Assembly: GCA_003427395.1 (NCBI GenBank)
Contig: BFEA01000028.1
Location: 3,416,384 to 3,458,418 of the forward strand
Reading direction: 5' to 3'
DNA: 42,035 bases
Source of the DNA: Chara braunii
Taxonomy: Eukaryota; Streptophyta; Charophyceae; Charales; Characeae
Part shown: piece after piece, positions 1-9,930 of the stretch
Numbering within the stretch: position 1 is the first letter of the stretch
How the letters are laid out: every line of letters starts with the position of its first letter
The notes under the pieces: model-generated
Told to the model about the DNA's origin: nothing
Seen by the model: the letters and a program-made list of their open reading frames with translations, nothing else
Databases searched by the model: none
Position numbers and translations under genes: made by a program

Positions 1-600
1 TCCTTAATTCTATCGTCTGAAATAGTGAATTAGCCATAGGTTCACCAAAAATGAATTCTGAGGGAGTTTAATCAAATGGTTGAAATTCTCTCTTTTCTTC
101 TCTCCCTTACCATTTTTAATATTTTTCTCTGGTTTTCTATTTCATTGCCGGAAACATAAAATAACGAGGTATTTTCCCCAAAATTTAAATGCCGCGAAAA
201 ACAAGGGAACTAAGGGATATTACGTTTTTCTCTTCCCTCCTACTGTTCCCAATTTTTTCCCCCATCTTTAGTTTAGGTACCAAAAATAGACAAAAATTCG
301 AGGCCTCATTTTGGCCCCGGCCGTATGCCGCAAAAACGTTGCGGCGAAGTCAGTTCCCGCGATGCCTCTCCGCGGCAGGTCAATCCGAGTCTAGCTCTCT
401 AAATGGCCGGGAATGACGGTCCCTAGATGCGCGGAGTGTGGCCACTTATCTCGCCATCTCTCAGGGTTACTCGTAAGGCTCAGTACGCCCAGAATCAGGG
501 GTGCCTTGAGTTCCCCTAATTTTTGCTGCCTGGTCTAACCAGAGTACCGTCAAAACTCAGACTCCTCTTCGCGCCTTAGTCCCAAAAATCGTAGATTTTA
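1..600. other. No recognisable gene; left edge
   Basis: I see no convincing coding region here. The first 300 bases are AT-rich, and 300-600 turns GC-richer and resembles LTR or intergenic DNA. A perfect 7-bp inverted repeat (AGGCGGC / GCCGCCT, 600-625) sits right where LINE-A homology begins and may mark the truncation junction. Short open frames here have no family resemblance. Confidence 0.5.
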
Positions 601-625
601 GGCGGCGCACTGCTTGTGGCCGCCT

Positions 626-1063
626 GACACCGTGTTAGAACCCTATATTGACCGTATTTCTCCAGCACAGACAGATAGAGAGGAAATACAGTTAAGTGAA
701 GCTCAGGAAATGATCACACTCATAATGGAAAGACACCTAATCGAACCACTCAGAACAATATACCCAGAAACCCAAAGATTCACCTTTAAGAAAATAAATA
801 GAGCACAACACATAACAAGCTCAACAATAGACTATTTTTTAGTATCTGAAACTCTTAGAGGAGCAATTCATAATGTAGGAATAGGCAAACTCCCTTACAA
901 CAACGGGCTAGACCACAACCCAATCTTCATTAATCTACTCTTTTACCCAGGAGCATAAAAGGGCCCTAGCTTCTTCAAGATTAATAACTCCATTCTAGAC
1001 ACCCCACAAATGAAAGAAGCAATAGCCCTCGCATGCATAGACTCAAAAAAAGGAAGGAGCTAA
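626..1063 (+). pseudogene. LINE-A ORF2 fragment: APE endonuclease C-terminus and linker
   Basis: The encoded segment carries the late endonuclease signature: STIDYFLVSE near 815-850 (the SRID-type motif) and LDHNPIFINLL near 909-945 (the SDH-type catalytic end). After an in-frame TAA at 956-958 the same frame continues with GPSFFKINNSIL (962-997), the conserved linker between endonuclease and RT. In intact LINEs this enzyme nicks the target DNA for target-primed reverse transcription. The catalytic E and the GDFN motif lie in the missing 5' part, so the fragment cannot be active. The frame ends at the TAA near 1061-1063. Confidence 0.8.
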
Positions 1064-1503
1064 CTTCCCAAACATAATAGCCAACTTATCTAAAGCGGCC
1101 TCCATAGCTTCTAGGAAACTGGCAGCCAAAAGAAACCAGCGCATACAAGAGCTAGAAGCAGCAGTCCAGGTAGCAGAAAAGTACCTCATCAGTAACCCAG
1201 GCCAAACTTCATATGAAGACTCACTTGTCAAAGCAAGAGCAGAATTGGGCACCTGAAATTCATGGAAAGCCAAAGGTATGAGACTAAGAGCAAGGGTCAA
1301 AGAGTGGGAGGAAGGGGAAAAAATGACAAAGTATTTTTTCCAAAAAATCAGAGCAAGAGGAAGAAACTCCGCCATCCACCAACTTAAAGGAGAACAAGGC
1401 CTCACTTCAGATCCAAGGAAAATGCTCACAATAGCAGAATCCTGAACAACCCACTCCGAGACAAGTGACACAAGAAAGGGCCTTGGAACTAGAAGCTCCC
1501 ATC

Positions 1504-2724
1504 TCAAATGATGAAATTAAAAGAGCCTTGGACTCAATGAAACCTGGAAAGACGCCGAGACAAGATGGATTGTCCAAATAATTTTGGCAAAGATACTCAG
1601 AACTCTTAGGGGACGAGTACTGCAGGTTTATAAGAACAACATGGGCTTCAGAAGGACTAGGAAAGTATCTTAGTACAGGAATAGTCACCCTACTATACAA
1701 GAAAGGAGATCCCACTGATATTAAAACTATCGACCTATAACGTTACTGACAGTAGCATATAAAATCCTAGCCAAGCTTCTTGCAAACAAAATAAGGAAGA
1801 TCACAAAAAACTGCTTCCACATAGACCAAACAGGATTCATCCCGGACAAATTTATACTAGACATGTAATGACACTAGCCAAATCAGTAAGATATATTAAA
1901 GATAAGAAACTAAACGCAGCAATCCTCTTCTTCGACTTTCAGAAAGCATATGACCAGGTCAACTGGGATTTCCTCCAACAATGCATGAAAAAGATGGGAG
2001 TAGGCCCGAACTTCAGAAAATGGGTTAGGATTCTATACAATGACGCACATGGAGCAGTTCAAGTAAATGGACACATATCCAACCTCTATAAGATGTCCAG
2101 ATATGTAAGGCAAGGAGACCCATTAGCAACCCCTATATTTTTGTTTATCATGGAGGCAATAGCATCCTTCCTTAGGAAGAACCCGTCCATACAAAGACTC
2201 ATAAATCCGTCGAAAGACCCCAACAAAACACACCACATACCCCCCTCGATCATGTTCACAGACGACTTGACAGTACTCATAAGAGCATCCAGCGCATCCT
2301 TTGAGGCGCTCACCAGCGCAATGCACGCATACCAACTAGCTTCCGAAATGCGAATCAACTGGCAAAAACAGTAGGATAGTGGTTAACGGATGGAAGTATA
2401 GAGCTCCCTCCATACACTCCTGATGGTATGATTTGGTTTGACCCTAAGGACCCATTGAGAGTTCTAGGGATCCAAATGACAGAACAAGGAGCAGAAACAG
2501 AAATAACTCCTAGTCTCCTATCCAAGATGATAAGCAAATTAAGCGCATGGGGTAAAATACACACCTCATTATATGGAAGAGCACTAATATTAAACTCGTC
2601 TATTTTTGCCATGATGTGGTATGTAGCAGCCTTCCCTAAAAAGGAAAGCCTCAGCCTATCTTTGGACAGGAGATGCGTCCAAACAACATTTCATAACCAA
2701 AGTCGCTTGGCAATATGTTACTAG
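1504..2724 (+). pseudogene. LINE-A ORF2 fragment: reverse transcriptase core
   Basis: RT begins near 1504 with the KPGK..-DGLSK-FW block, broken by a TAA just before FW. After a frameshift, 1868-2374 holds motif A (FFDFQKAYDQVNW), the RQGDP block of motif B and the catalytic FTDD at 2255-2266, where most plant L1 elements have FADD. The thumb follows at 2428-2724 (VLGIQM, then GRALILNSSIFAMMWY). At least three frameshifts separate the pieces. The enzyme would copy LINE RNA into DNA at the nicked target; here it is a relic. The motif order is unmistakable for the LINE/L1 RT family. Confidence 0.9.
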
Positions 2725-4355
2725 GAAAAAAGGACAGGGAGGACTCGGAGTCCTAGACCCCTCAACACAAATAAAAGCCCTACAAACCAAATGGATCCTT
2801 AAACTCATCACTAGACTCGGCTTACCTTGGAGAATCTTAGCCCTAGACGTGATCCAACACCTTCTTGTATATAACACCCTAGACGACATGGAAGGCTCCT
2901 TCTGGATAATGAGCAAATCATGGTCAATGCAAGGAGGAAACCAGACCACAACACACCCAAGAAACGAATCTAGGTTGAAATTCTGGAAAGGGATCCTTCG
3001 AGATTGGAGATAGATTTTCCCAGCTAAGGTCAGGAAACCAAACAACAAAGAGGAAATACTATGACAACCCCTTTTCTGCAACCAGTGGATAACAAAAGAA
3101 GAAGGTAGCCCCTTCACACTGACTTCAAAGGACATAAAGTGGGGGGTCTGGCTAGAGAAGGGAATATGGCAGATTAAACACATCTGGGATGACAACACAA
3201 AAGAATGGAAACAAGACAAACAACTCAGACAACAGCTCAAGCACTGCCACAGGCTAAATCAGAACCTTCAGGAAATCATAACGGCCATCCCACAAGAATG
3301 AATCCCAACACTAAAAAAAGATAGACAGTGGACCACAGGAGACTGGGCCGCAATAGTAAACGAACCTCAACAGAAACACGCACTAGCATTTTGGGGCAGA
3401 GAAGAAAACAAACAGGACTGGTACATATTTACCATGCATGAAATAGAAGAGCCAGGTTCGGACCACATCAAAATTAGCAAATGCTCAACAACAAAAGTCT
3501 CTGTCCACAAGGACAACAGAATGGGCATGGAATCTACCTCCCCCAAACCACTTTAGAGAACCTAGAAGTAGACCCGACAGAATGGGCATGGAATCTAAAG
3601 CAAGGAACCTTAGGAATCAACACTAAAATCAACTTACTACAATACACAACTAGTCTAGGCTATAGGCTGAGACGCCGCTCTGCAAACCCAGACCCAATAA
3701 TAGTAGAACGCTGGAAAAGACACCTAGAAGTAAAAATGGAAACATTCGACCCAATACCATGGAACAAAATAGCCTTGATACACCCGCCCAAACTCAGAAG
3801 CCTACAATGGTTAATCATTTACCTAGCAATCCCTTTGAATCAATGGTTAACGTTAGAAGAAAAAAGGAAGACAAAAGCCCACTGAAAGAATTGTGCGTCA
3901 ACTGCAACAATGGACAAATAGAAAACCTATACCACTATTTTCTCCTATGTCCTAGAATAAAACCACTATGGCACAAAGCAGCAAGTATATGGACCACATT
4001 CATAGGCACAACCTTCACAAACAACAGCACACTTCTACTCCTAGGCTTTAATGACCCGGAAGACTGGACCACATTAGAATCCACCCTCTTCAGACTTCTT
4101 AGAAAAGCCGCACTATGGGCTATATGGAGGAAAAGATGTCAAGAAACCATAGAAAAACAAAAAATGCACACCAAAGAAGCATGGGGATTACTCCAACAAC
4201 AAGTAGAAACCGAATAATGGGTCCTATGGCCCAAAGTAAGCGAGAAGATGAAGGAAGACAAAGACAAAGCCAAGGAACACCAACAGAACTTCGAAGAGAA
4301 CTTCCTAGCCAAAGGCAATATTGCAGTCATTCGGGGCTCAAGCATAGTCCTCTGA
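2725..4355 (+). pseudogene. LINE-A ORF2 fragment: C-terminal region with zf-RVT zinc finger
   Basis: Reading on from the RT thumb, the frames give GGLGVLDPSTQIKALQTKW (near 2740-2795), an R/K-W-rich middle region with stops near 3013 and 3060, and DPTEWAWNLK (3573-3602). The segment ends with SLQWL and the zinc-finger-like LCVNC...HYFLLC near 3888-3952, then LWAIWRKRC (4111-4137). A further TAA at 4216-4218 interrupts the frame, which ends with TGA at 4353-4355. The zf-RVT region of plant LINEs is thought to bind element RNA or DNA. A near-copy of TEWAWNL occurs about 60 bases earlier (3510-3535), suggesting a small internal duplication. Confidence 0.8.
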
Positions 4356-5254
4356 CTCTGGGAGGAAACCCCACCAAATCAACACTCACAAGACCACTCA
4401 CTAAACAGTATCCCCGAATCCCTAGAAGTCAACATACACTCACAATAGAGACAACTACACCCCAACTGGATCAAGGCAACACAAGAACCTTCAGTGGCTA
4501 GAGACAGCTACACCCCAACTAACACACAAGACACAGGAGTAACATAGAGCCAGGTAATAGCTAGAATGGTGTCAAACAGCTCAATATTGGAAAGGACACA
4601 TGAGAACGCACATAGGATCGGAGAGGAAGGCTAGATAAACCCTAGGGTTCCACCAAAGACACGTGCCCATGATGACAAGGCGTAGAAGTGCATAGAATCT
4701 TTCAGAGAAAAGTAGCGGTAAAAAAAGTCATCCGAGAGAAAGGAAGGGTTCACAACCCAAACTAGAGAGAGGAAGAGGGTTCAAGGTTCAGGGTTTTAGA
4801 GCCTAAGAACAGTACTTGTTTTACAATTTTAGGAACTAGGAACAAGTAAATCACCGCAGCATGAAAGTTGAGGGTTTAGGGTTTAAGGTTTAGACAGAGA
4901 CGGGACAAATAGGGCTTAGGGCGTCAGAAATTTCAGAAGACTCGTAGGCGATCCAGATCGCTCTAGCATAACACACCAACCAGACAACAGCTGAGAGGAG
5001 CGGGGCTGCAGTCAAACAGATTGGCAACAACCAGGCAGATTAAATAGCAAAGGCTAACTTAGGCAGGGGCGAGGGGTGGTACATCCTTCCCAAGGGAAGT
5101 AATCAATGTCGTCCACTCGGGCCTCCCAGCCATAAAGGGGAGGAGCGTGGATGAGTCTCTCATGTATTCCATATTGACTTGTCGAGGATATAGGAACGAG
5201 ACTGTCGCTCCCCAGAATGGTAGGAGCCAAAACCAAGAGGTTTTGTTCTTTTGT
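4356..5254 (+). other. LINE-A 3' untranslated region
   Basis: This stretch lies between the LINE-A ORF2 stop and its poly(A). It contains degenerate plant-telomere-like TTTAGGG words (around 4779-4800 and 4868-4895), a short hairpin CTTCCC/GGGAAG (5086-5099) directly followed by TAATCAATG (5100-5108), and a terminal hairpin GCTCC/GGAGC with AGAATGG in its loop (5208-5228). The last two are shared, with changed stem bases, by other LINEs in the window. No open frame here looks coding. Confidence 0.65.
5086..5108 (+). promoter_or_regulatory. LINE 3' stem-loop plus TAATCAATG box (LINE-A copy)
   Basis: CTTCCC (5086-5091) pairs with GGGAAG (5094-5099) and is followed at once by TAATCAATG (5100-5108). 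The same arrangement, hairpin then this box, recurs in LINE-B, LINE-C and LINE-D with different stem sequences. By analogy with LINE 3' tails recognised by their own RT, it may be an RNA recognition element; that role is inferred. Confidence 0.55.
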
Positions 5255-5273
5255 AAAAAAAAGAAAAAAAAAA
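5255..5273 (+). repeat. Poly(A) tail of LINE-A
   Basis: A 19-base A-run broken by one G closes LINE-A. LINE-B ORF1 starts only 66 bases downstream, so the two elements lie tail to head. Confidence 0.8.
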
Positions 5274-5339
5274 GGAAGCAAAACTCAAACATGTTGGGGA
5301 AGCCTTTTTTTCTCTGTAGAATTTGGGTGTAGCAACATC

Positions 5340-7670
5340 ATGGTGCTCTTCAACAAGGAAGATCACGCACGGATCGCAGCAGAAATGCAGTCCAGGAACT
5401 GCAATGGATCGGTCTGCACGATAACCAAATGGACGAAGCTGACTATTCAGAGGCAAAATTCGACCTTCACGGTTTCTTACAAGCAAACACTGATGAAAGA
5501 GAATTTTTGGGTACAGTTCGACAACATTCAACCAGGATTCTATGGGTTGTTGGTGGATAGAATGGAGAGACCGTATCCAACAAATAAAATCCTCAAATGG
5601 ATCCTACCGACTCCAGACTTTCTTTCACCTCATTGTGGCTCTATGACAACCTTACTAGAAGTCAAGACAGATGACCCCCCGGTTTTTCCACTAACGTGGA
5701 AATTCCAGATCGAGAACAAATTACTAGAAGTCAAGGTTTCCACCAAGCCTTCTCCGATCTGTTTCAGATGCATGGAACGTGGTCACATGGGAACCGATCC
5801 GAACTGCCCGAAGTTTCCGAAACAGTCGAAGGAATGGAAACTCCACCCCAACATGCTCGTGGAAGTTGAGGATGCTCCAGGTACCCGGTTCATCGTAGAT
5901 TCTAACTATGATGGTTGGGTGTTTGATGACAATTTGGATGACCCAAATTGGGTGTGGCACTACACTGATCAGGAACCTTCAGTGAAAAAACTTAACATTT
6001 TCCCCTCTGCAGACAGCAGATGGCAGAAAAAAGCAACAGGCAAAGTAACAGGAAATCCAACAAAGACAAACACCAACCAGTTAATTAACTCACCTATTAT
6101 TAGAGAAGAAAAAGCCAAGGAAAATTTGTTATGGGACCTGGACGCAGTTCGAGAACAGGCAGAACAAAAATACAGCAAAGAACCAGCAGCTTTTCAAGAA
6201 ATGATGAGACAGTTGGAACAAGAGGCCCAAGAGAGAAGGGCAAAGGTGCAAACAAATAACAAACGAACGCTGGATGAAGTTGACTTCCAAGGTATGACAG
6301 AGGGGGGTCTCAAGAAGAGAAAGGCACTGAACTCAGACGAGAAGAAGGGGACCAAACAGACCTGTGTTGAAGAGGGAAAAAAATTATGGTTTCTGATTCC
6401 CTCGACGACGCTGCAGATGACAAAGCAAGCAAAGACAGTGAGGGGACAGGGGGTTAGCCGCTGACAGCGCGTCTGAGCCCCAACGGTCCCTGCAGTGGCT
6501 GAGGGAATACATTGAAAAGGCCAAGAGGGAGAGAGAACACACGTTCGACATCAAAGCAGTCTCTCTAAAGCACATTGAGAGATCCCAGAAAAATGGGAGG
6601 AACGAGACAATCGCTGACATTGAGAGGTCAAAGCATCAGTATGACACTCTAAAGAAAGAGAACGCAGAGGAATTCTCTGAATACACTGCCTTCAGATATG
6701 CAGAAAAAAATAGGGCGAGAGAGCAAGGCCCAACAGACAAAAACAAAACAGTTCTCAACACCAAGGACCACTTTCAGGATCTGCGTCCAAGGAAATGGAA
6801 GACAGGGAAAAATAAGAAGGAATCAAATTCACATCAAACAGAGGCAGAAGAGAAATCAGCACGCTCGCTTTTGGAAAAAGAAGTGGCTATGGTTGTCGCA
6901 CAAACAGAAAAGTTAATAAACTGGAATGCAGAGTACACCCCAGAGTTTACTACCATTCAGCACATTGCAAATGGGGAGGCACCATATGTAGTGGCCTCGG
7001 CCAAATCAGCACAATTGACATTGATGGACACCCGCCCGCTGATTGCGGCCAGGTACGTCAAGAAAGAGGGAGAATGGCAAATTGCCACAGATGAGTCCTT
7101 CACAATACCAAGGATTGAGGAAGGACAAAATGTTGCCAATGTTCTTCAAGAAAAGGTAACGTGGGGGTTCCCACTGGGCATGTACGAAACAGTTGCTCTG
7201 GACGATGGCCAGGAGGACAGGTCCTCCCAAGTAGGCCAGGAGGACCAGCATGACCATCATATGGACCTAGAGAGACACTCCCCTCGTGCCATCTCCCCTT
7301 TGATTGCAAAATTGTCCGAGGAAACCAAGTTGAAGAGTGGGATGATGTGGAGGCCATGGAAAACCGTGATGGCAATTCCAAACATCGTGCTAGCGGGGCC
7401 CGACATTCCAGCGAAATTGTTGGCGGTCTCAGTGGCACACCTCCTGACTCATGGGATTCTGAAGGGAGACAACGATCTGGACTCAAGGGCGTTCGCCATT
7501 GATCTGGACAGATATTACAGAAGTGACTACTCCGAGAGTGATATGGAAGTGTGGGGGAGTATAAGCTAGATGATTCTCTTACCACGGTGCTTCAGGACCC
7601 GTCGGGTGATGCGTCGACAGAGATGGATGCAAGCGACCAGAGGCCCCCTCCTAGGACGTCTACACTATGA
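5340..7670 (+). pseudogene. LINE-B ORF1: Gag-like nucleic-acid-binding protein with zinc knuckle
   Basis: The start ATG at 5340 opens MVLFNKEDHARIAAEMQ. The N-terminal ~130 residues resemble the DUF4283/RRM-like region of plant L1 ORF1 proteins. A zinc knuckle follows (CFRCMERGHMGTDPNC, ~5761-5808) with spacing CX2CX4HX6C, two residues longer than the usual CX2CX4HX4C. Next comes a charged, probably coiled-coil section (near 6115-6250 and 6490-6700), then an acidic C-terminal domain. The reading frame shifts near the A-run at 6376-6382, again near 6455, and in a G-run at 7551-7556; the last frame ends with TGA at 7668-7670. The protein would coat LINE RNA in an RNP. About 740 codons is long for an ORF1. 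Family assignment is confident; the fold names are from memory. Confidence 0.8.
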
Positions 7671-7700
7671 TAGTACCCCTGCCTCTTCCCCATAACCCCA

Positions 7701-9589
7701 ATGATGGAGATAATTAACAAACTGGGTAGATGGGGTAATACATTCACATCATTGTTGGGGCGTGCATTAGCCATCAACACATCTATTTTTTCAATGATGT
7801 GGTACATAGCGTCAATCTGGACAGTTTCGGACCATACAATCAAGGAACTTAACCGCAAAGCAAGAACATACTTGTGGTCGGGTGACCCCAACAAAGAGAA
7901 TTGCATACCGAAGATAGCGTGGCATTACAACACAAGGAAACCAACCGAGGGAGGTCTTGGTATCATAGACCCCAAACAAGAAACCAAAGCCTTAGAAGTT
8001 AAATGGACAGTCAAACTACTAACTAAACCTGGTACGACATGGAATAAACTGGCCTTGGATAACATCAAGGGCTTAGCACCTACAGCCACACCAGCAAATA
8101 TGTTCGGCCTGTTCTGGGTAATGACCAAGGAATGGAGTCCAAGTACAGGGCGCAAAAATCAACGAAGAGGAACCGATCCAAATAAAGCCAGACCCCCTAC
8201 ACCATATTGGACTGCGTTGCTGCGGATATGGCGGGAAGTCATGCCAAAGAAAGTGGATAGACCCAAATTCAAGGAAGAGATACTGAGGCAACCCCTGTTT
8301 GGTAATCCGTGGGTGAGGGATGAAAGTGACCACCAACTATCCCTTAAGCCTAGAGGAAGGAGATGGCTTTCATGGATCAAACATGGAGTTTGGAAGGTGA
8401 GCCATCTATGGAACGAGGAGAAAAAGGATTGGGTGATAGAACAGGAACTTGCCTCCCAGCTCAAAGGATGTCACCGACGAGACGAGATCTACAATCCATT
8501 ATCAACTGCATCCCGGAAGGCTGGAAGGAGTTGTTGAGCGAAGGCTCAACTTGGAAATCAGGTGAATGGGGAGTGAGGGTGCAGGATTTAACCCCCACAA
8601 GGGACTATCAATTCTCCCATAAACAGCAAGGGTCGGATACCCTGTCAGTGTTCACCTCCATCCCAATTACCCACTCCACGCAAGGCCCTTCTATCATGAA
8701 TAAAGAGGTGGAAAAAACAGTCCTAAACCTTTGTGTACTCAGAAAAGTCAGAGTATTGGGGTCATGGCCAAAAACAATCTTCAAAATGGATACGGTGATT
8801 CAAGACTTGGAATTTGATCCAACAGAGCGGGCTTAGACACCAGACAGAAATAGAAGCCTCAAAACTAATGTTTCCATTCAAGAATACACAGTCAAACTGG
8901 GTTACAACCTACTCCTCAGAACAAAGAATCGTGACCCAACGATCAAGAACAAATGGCAGAAGTTAGTAGGTCAGGATGCTAATCAGATACCACAAATACC
9001 ATGGAAAAAATTCAAGTCAATTCGTCCAGTCAAAATCACAAGCCTCCAATGGCTGATCTCATACGTAGCTCTACCAGTTAACCAGTGGCTACACATCAGA
9101 AGAAGCAAGAATGACCCTAACAGTTCAGATTTATGTGCAGTATGTTCAGAAAATGAACCAGAAGATATGCTGCATTGCCTGATACGATGTAGAGAGGCAA
9201 CCGAATATTGGGCGAGGGCCTCCAATCTCTGGGACTCCCACTTCTCGACTCCCCTCCCTGAACACCCCATCCAACTCCTCTTATGGACTAACATCCCAGC
9301 TCAATTCGACAAGACAGAGAAAACGTGGTTTGGAATGATCAGAAAGGTAACGCTTTGGTCCATCTGGAAGGAAAGGTGCTGTAGAACCATTGAGGGGCTC
9401 TCAACTCCAAGGGAGAAGGTTTGGGCGGAGACAAGGACTTTGATTCAGGTGGAGATCCTTTGTAAATGGCACAAGACAAGACAGTCCATGCCAGATAATG
9501 AAGAGCAACAAAGAAGAATCAAGACAACATTCACTAAGGTGTGGCTTGCAAGGGGCAAAGTGGCAGAGATAAATGTCTCTCACATATGA
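7701..9589 (+). pseudogene. LINE-B ORF2 remnant: RT thumb to zf-RVT C-terminus
   Basis: Coding homology starts abruptly at MMEIINKLGRWGNTFTSLLG, which aligns with the RT thumb of LINE-A (near 2524). No motif A, B or C precedes it. It runs through LWSGDP, GGLGIIDPKQETKALEVKW and a W-rich middle region, then shifts frame near 8495. The second frame (to 9589) contains one in-frame TAG (8834-8836) exactly where related copies have Trp in DPTEWAW. The zinc finger LCAVC...HCLIRC lies at 9132-9192, followed by LWSIWKERCC. Only this TAG and one frameshift break 1.9 kb, so it decayed less than LINE-A. It cannot polymerise DNA. Confidence 0.85.
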
Positions 9590-9805
9590 TGGAAAGACTG
9601 GCACAACTCAGAAGTAGGGTGGAGAAGACGGAGATTCCAGCCAGCAGAAGGACAAGATCCATCACAGGTCACATAATATTGAAGGGCAAATTCCGGGACT
9701 ATAACTGTCGTAGCTTCTCTTACCTTTCTTGCTCTTTATTAATCATCCGACAGGTTTGTGCAATGGACCTGAGAGGAAAGTTGGAAGGCAAGTTGACAGT
9801 CAATC

Positions 9806-9830
9806 CTCCATTCTGCAGGAGTAATCAATG
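9806..9830 (+). promoter_or_regulatory. LINE 3' stem-loop plus TAATCAATG box (LINE-B copy)
   Basis: CTCC (9806-9809) pairs with GGAG (9818-9821), immediately followed by TAATCAATG (9822-9830). A second stem, TTCCTTC/GAAGGAA, lies about 20 bases downstream (9841-9863) and is matched in LINE-D by CATCCTTC/GAAGGATG. Confidence 0.5.
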
Positions 9831-9930
9831 CTGGTCAGGGTTCCTTCGGCTAGACGGAAGGAAGCGTGAGTGTGTTTCATGATGTAATATTTTATTCTGA
9901 CTTGCTGGTGGAAAAGGAACCGGACTGATG

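Larger units (their letters stand above)
626..5273 (+). mobile_element. LINE-A: 5'-truncated L1-type non-LTR retrotransposon
   Basis: This element shows, in order, the C-terminal part of an APE-type endonuclease, a reverse transcriptase, an RT-associated C-terminal region with a zinc-finger motif, a ~0.9-kb 3' UTR and a poly(A) tail at 5255-5273. ORF1 and the N-terminal endonuclease are missing, the usual outcome of incomplete target-primed reverse transcription. Many frameshifts and stops show it is old. Its 3' terminal box (GCTCC, AGAATGG, GGAGC) is shared with LINE-D and the solo tail at 12106-12246, so they belong to one family. LINE-B begins directly after its tail. The left limit is approximate. 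Confidence 0.85.
5274..9930 (+). mobile_element. LINE-B: LINE with ORF1 but lacking endonuclease and RT core
   Basis: A short leader (5274-5339), a complete though frameshifted ORF1, and only the distal third of ORF2 (from the RT thumb) are present. The endonuclease and RT fingers and palm are absent: the junction lies between the ORF1 stop (7670) and 7701. The 3' UTR (9590-9930) matches the LINE-D tail (for example GACAGTCAATCCTCC and TAATCAATGCTGG), but the match breaks off after GGAACCGGACTGATG (9916-9930) without terminal hairpin or poly(A). It is thus an internally deleted and 3'-truncated copy. Confidence 0.8.
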
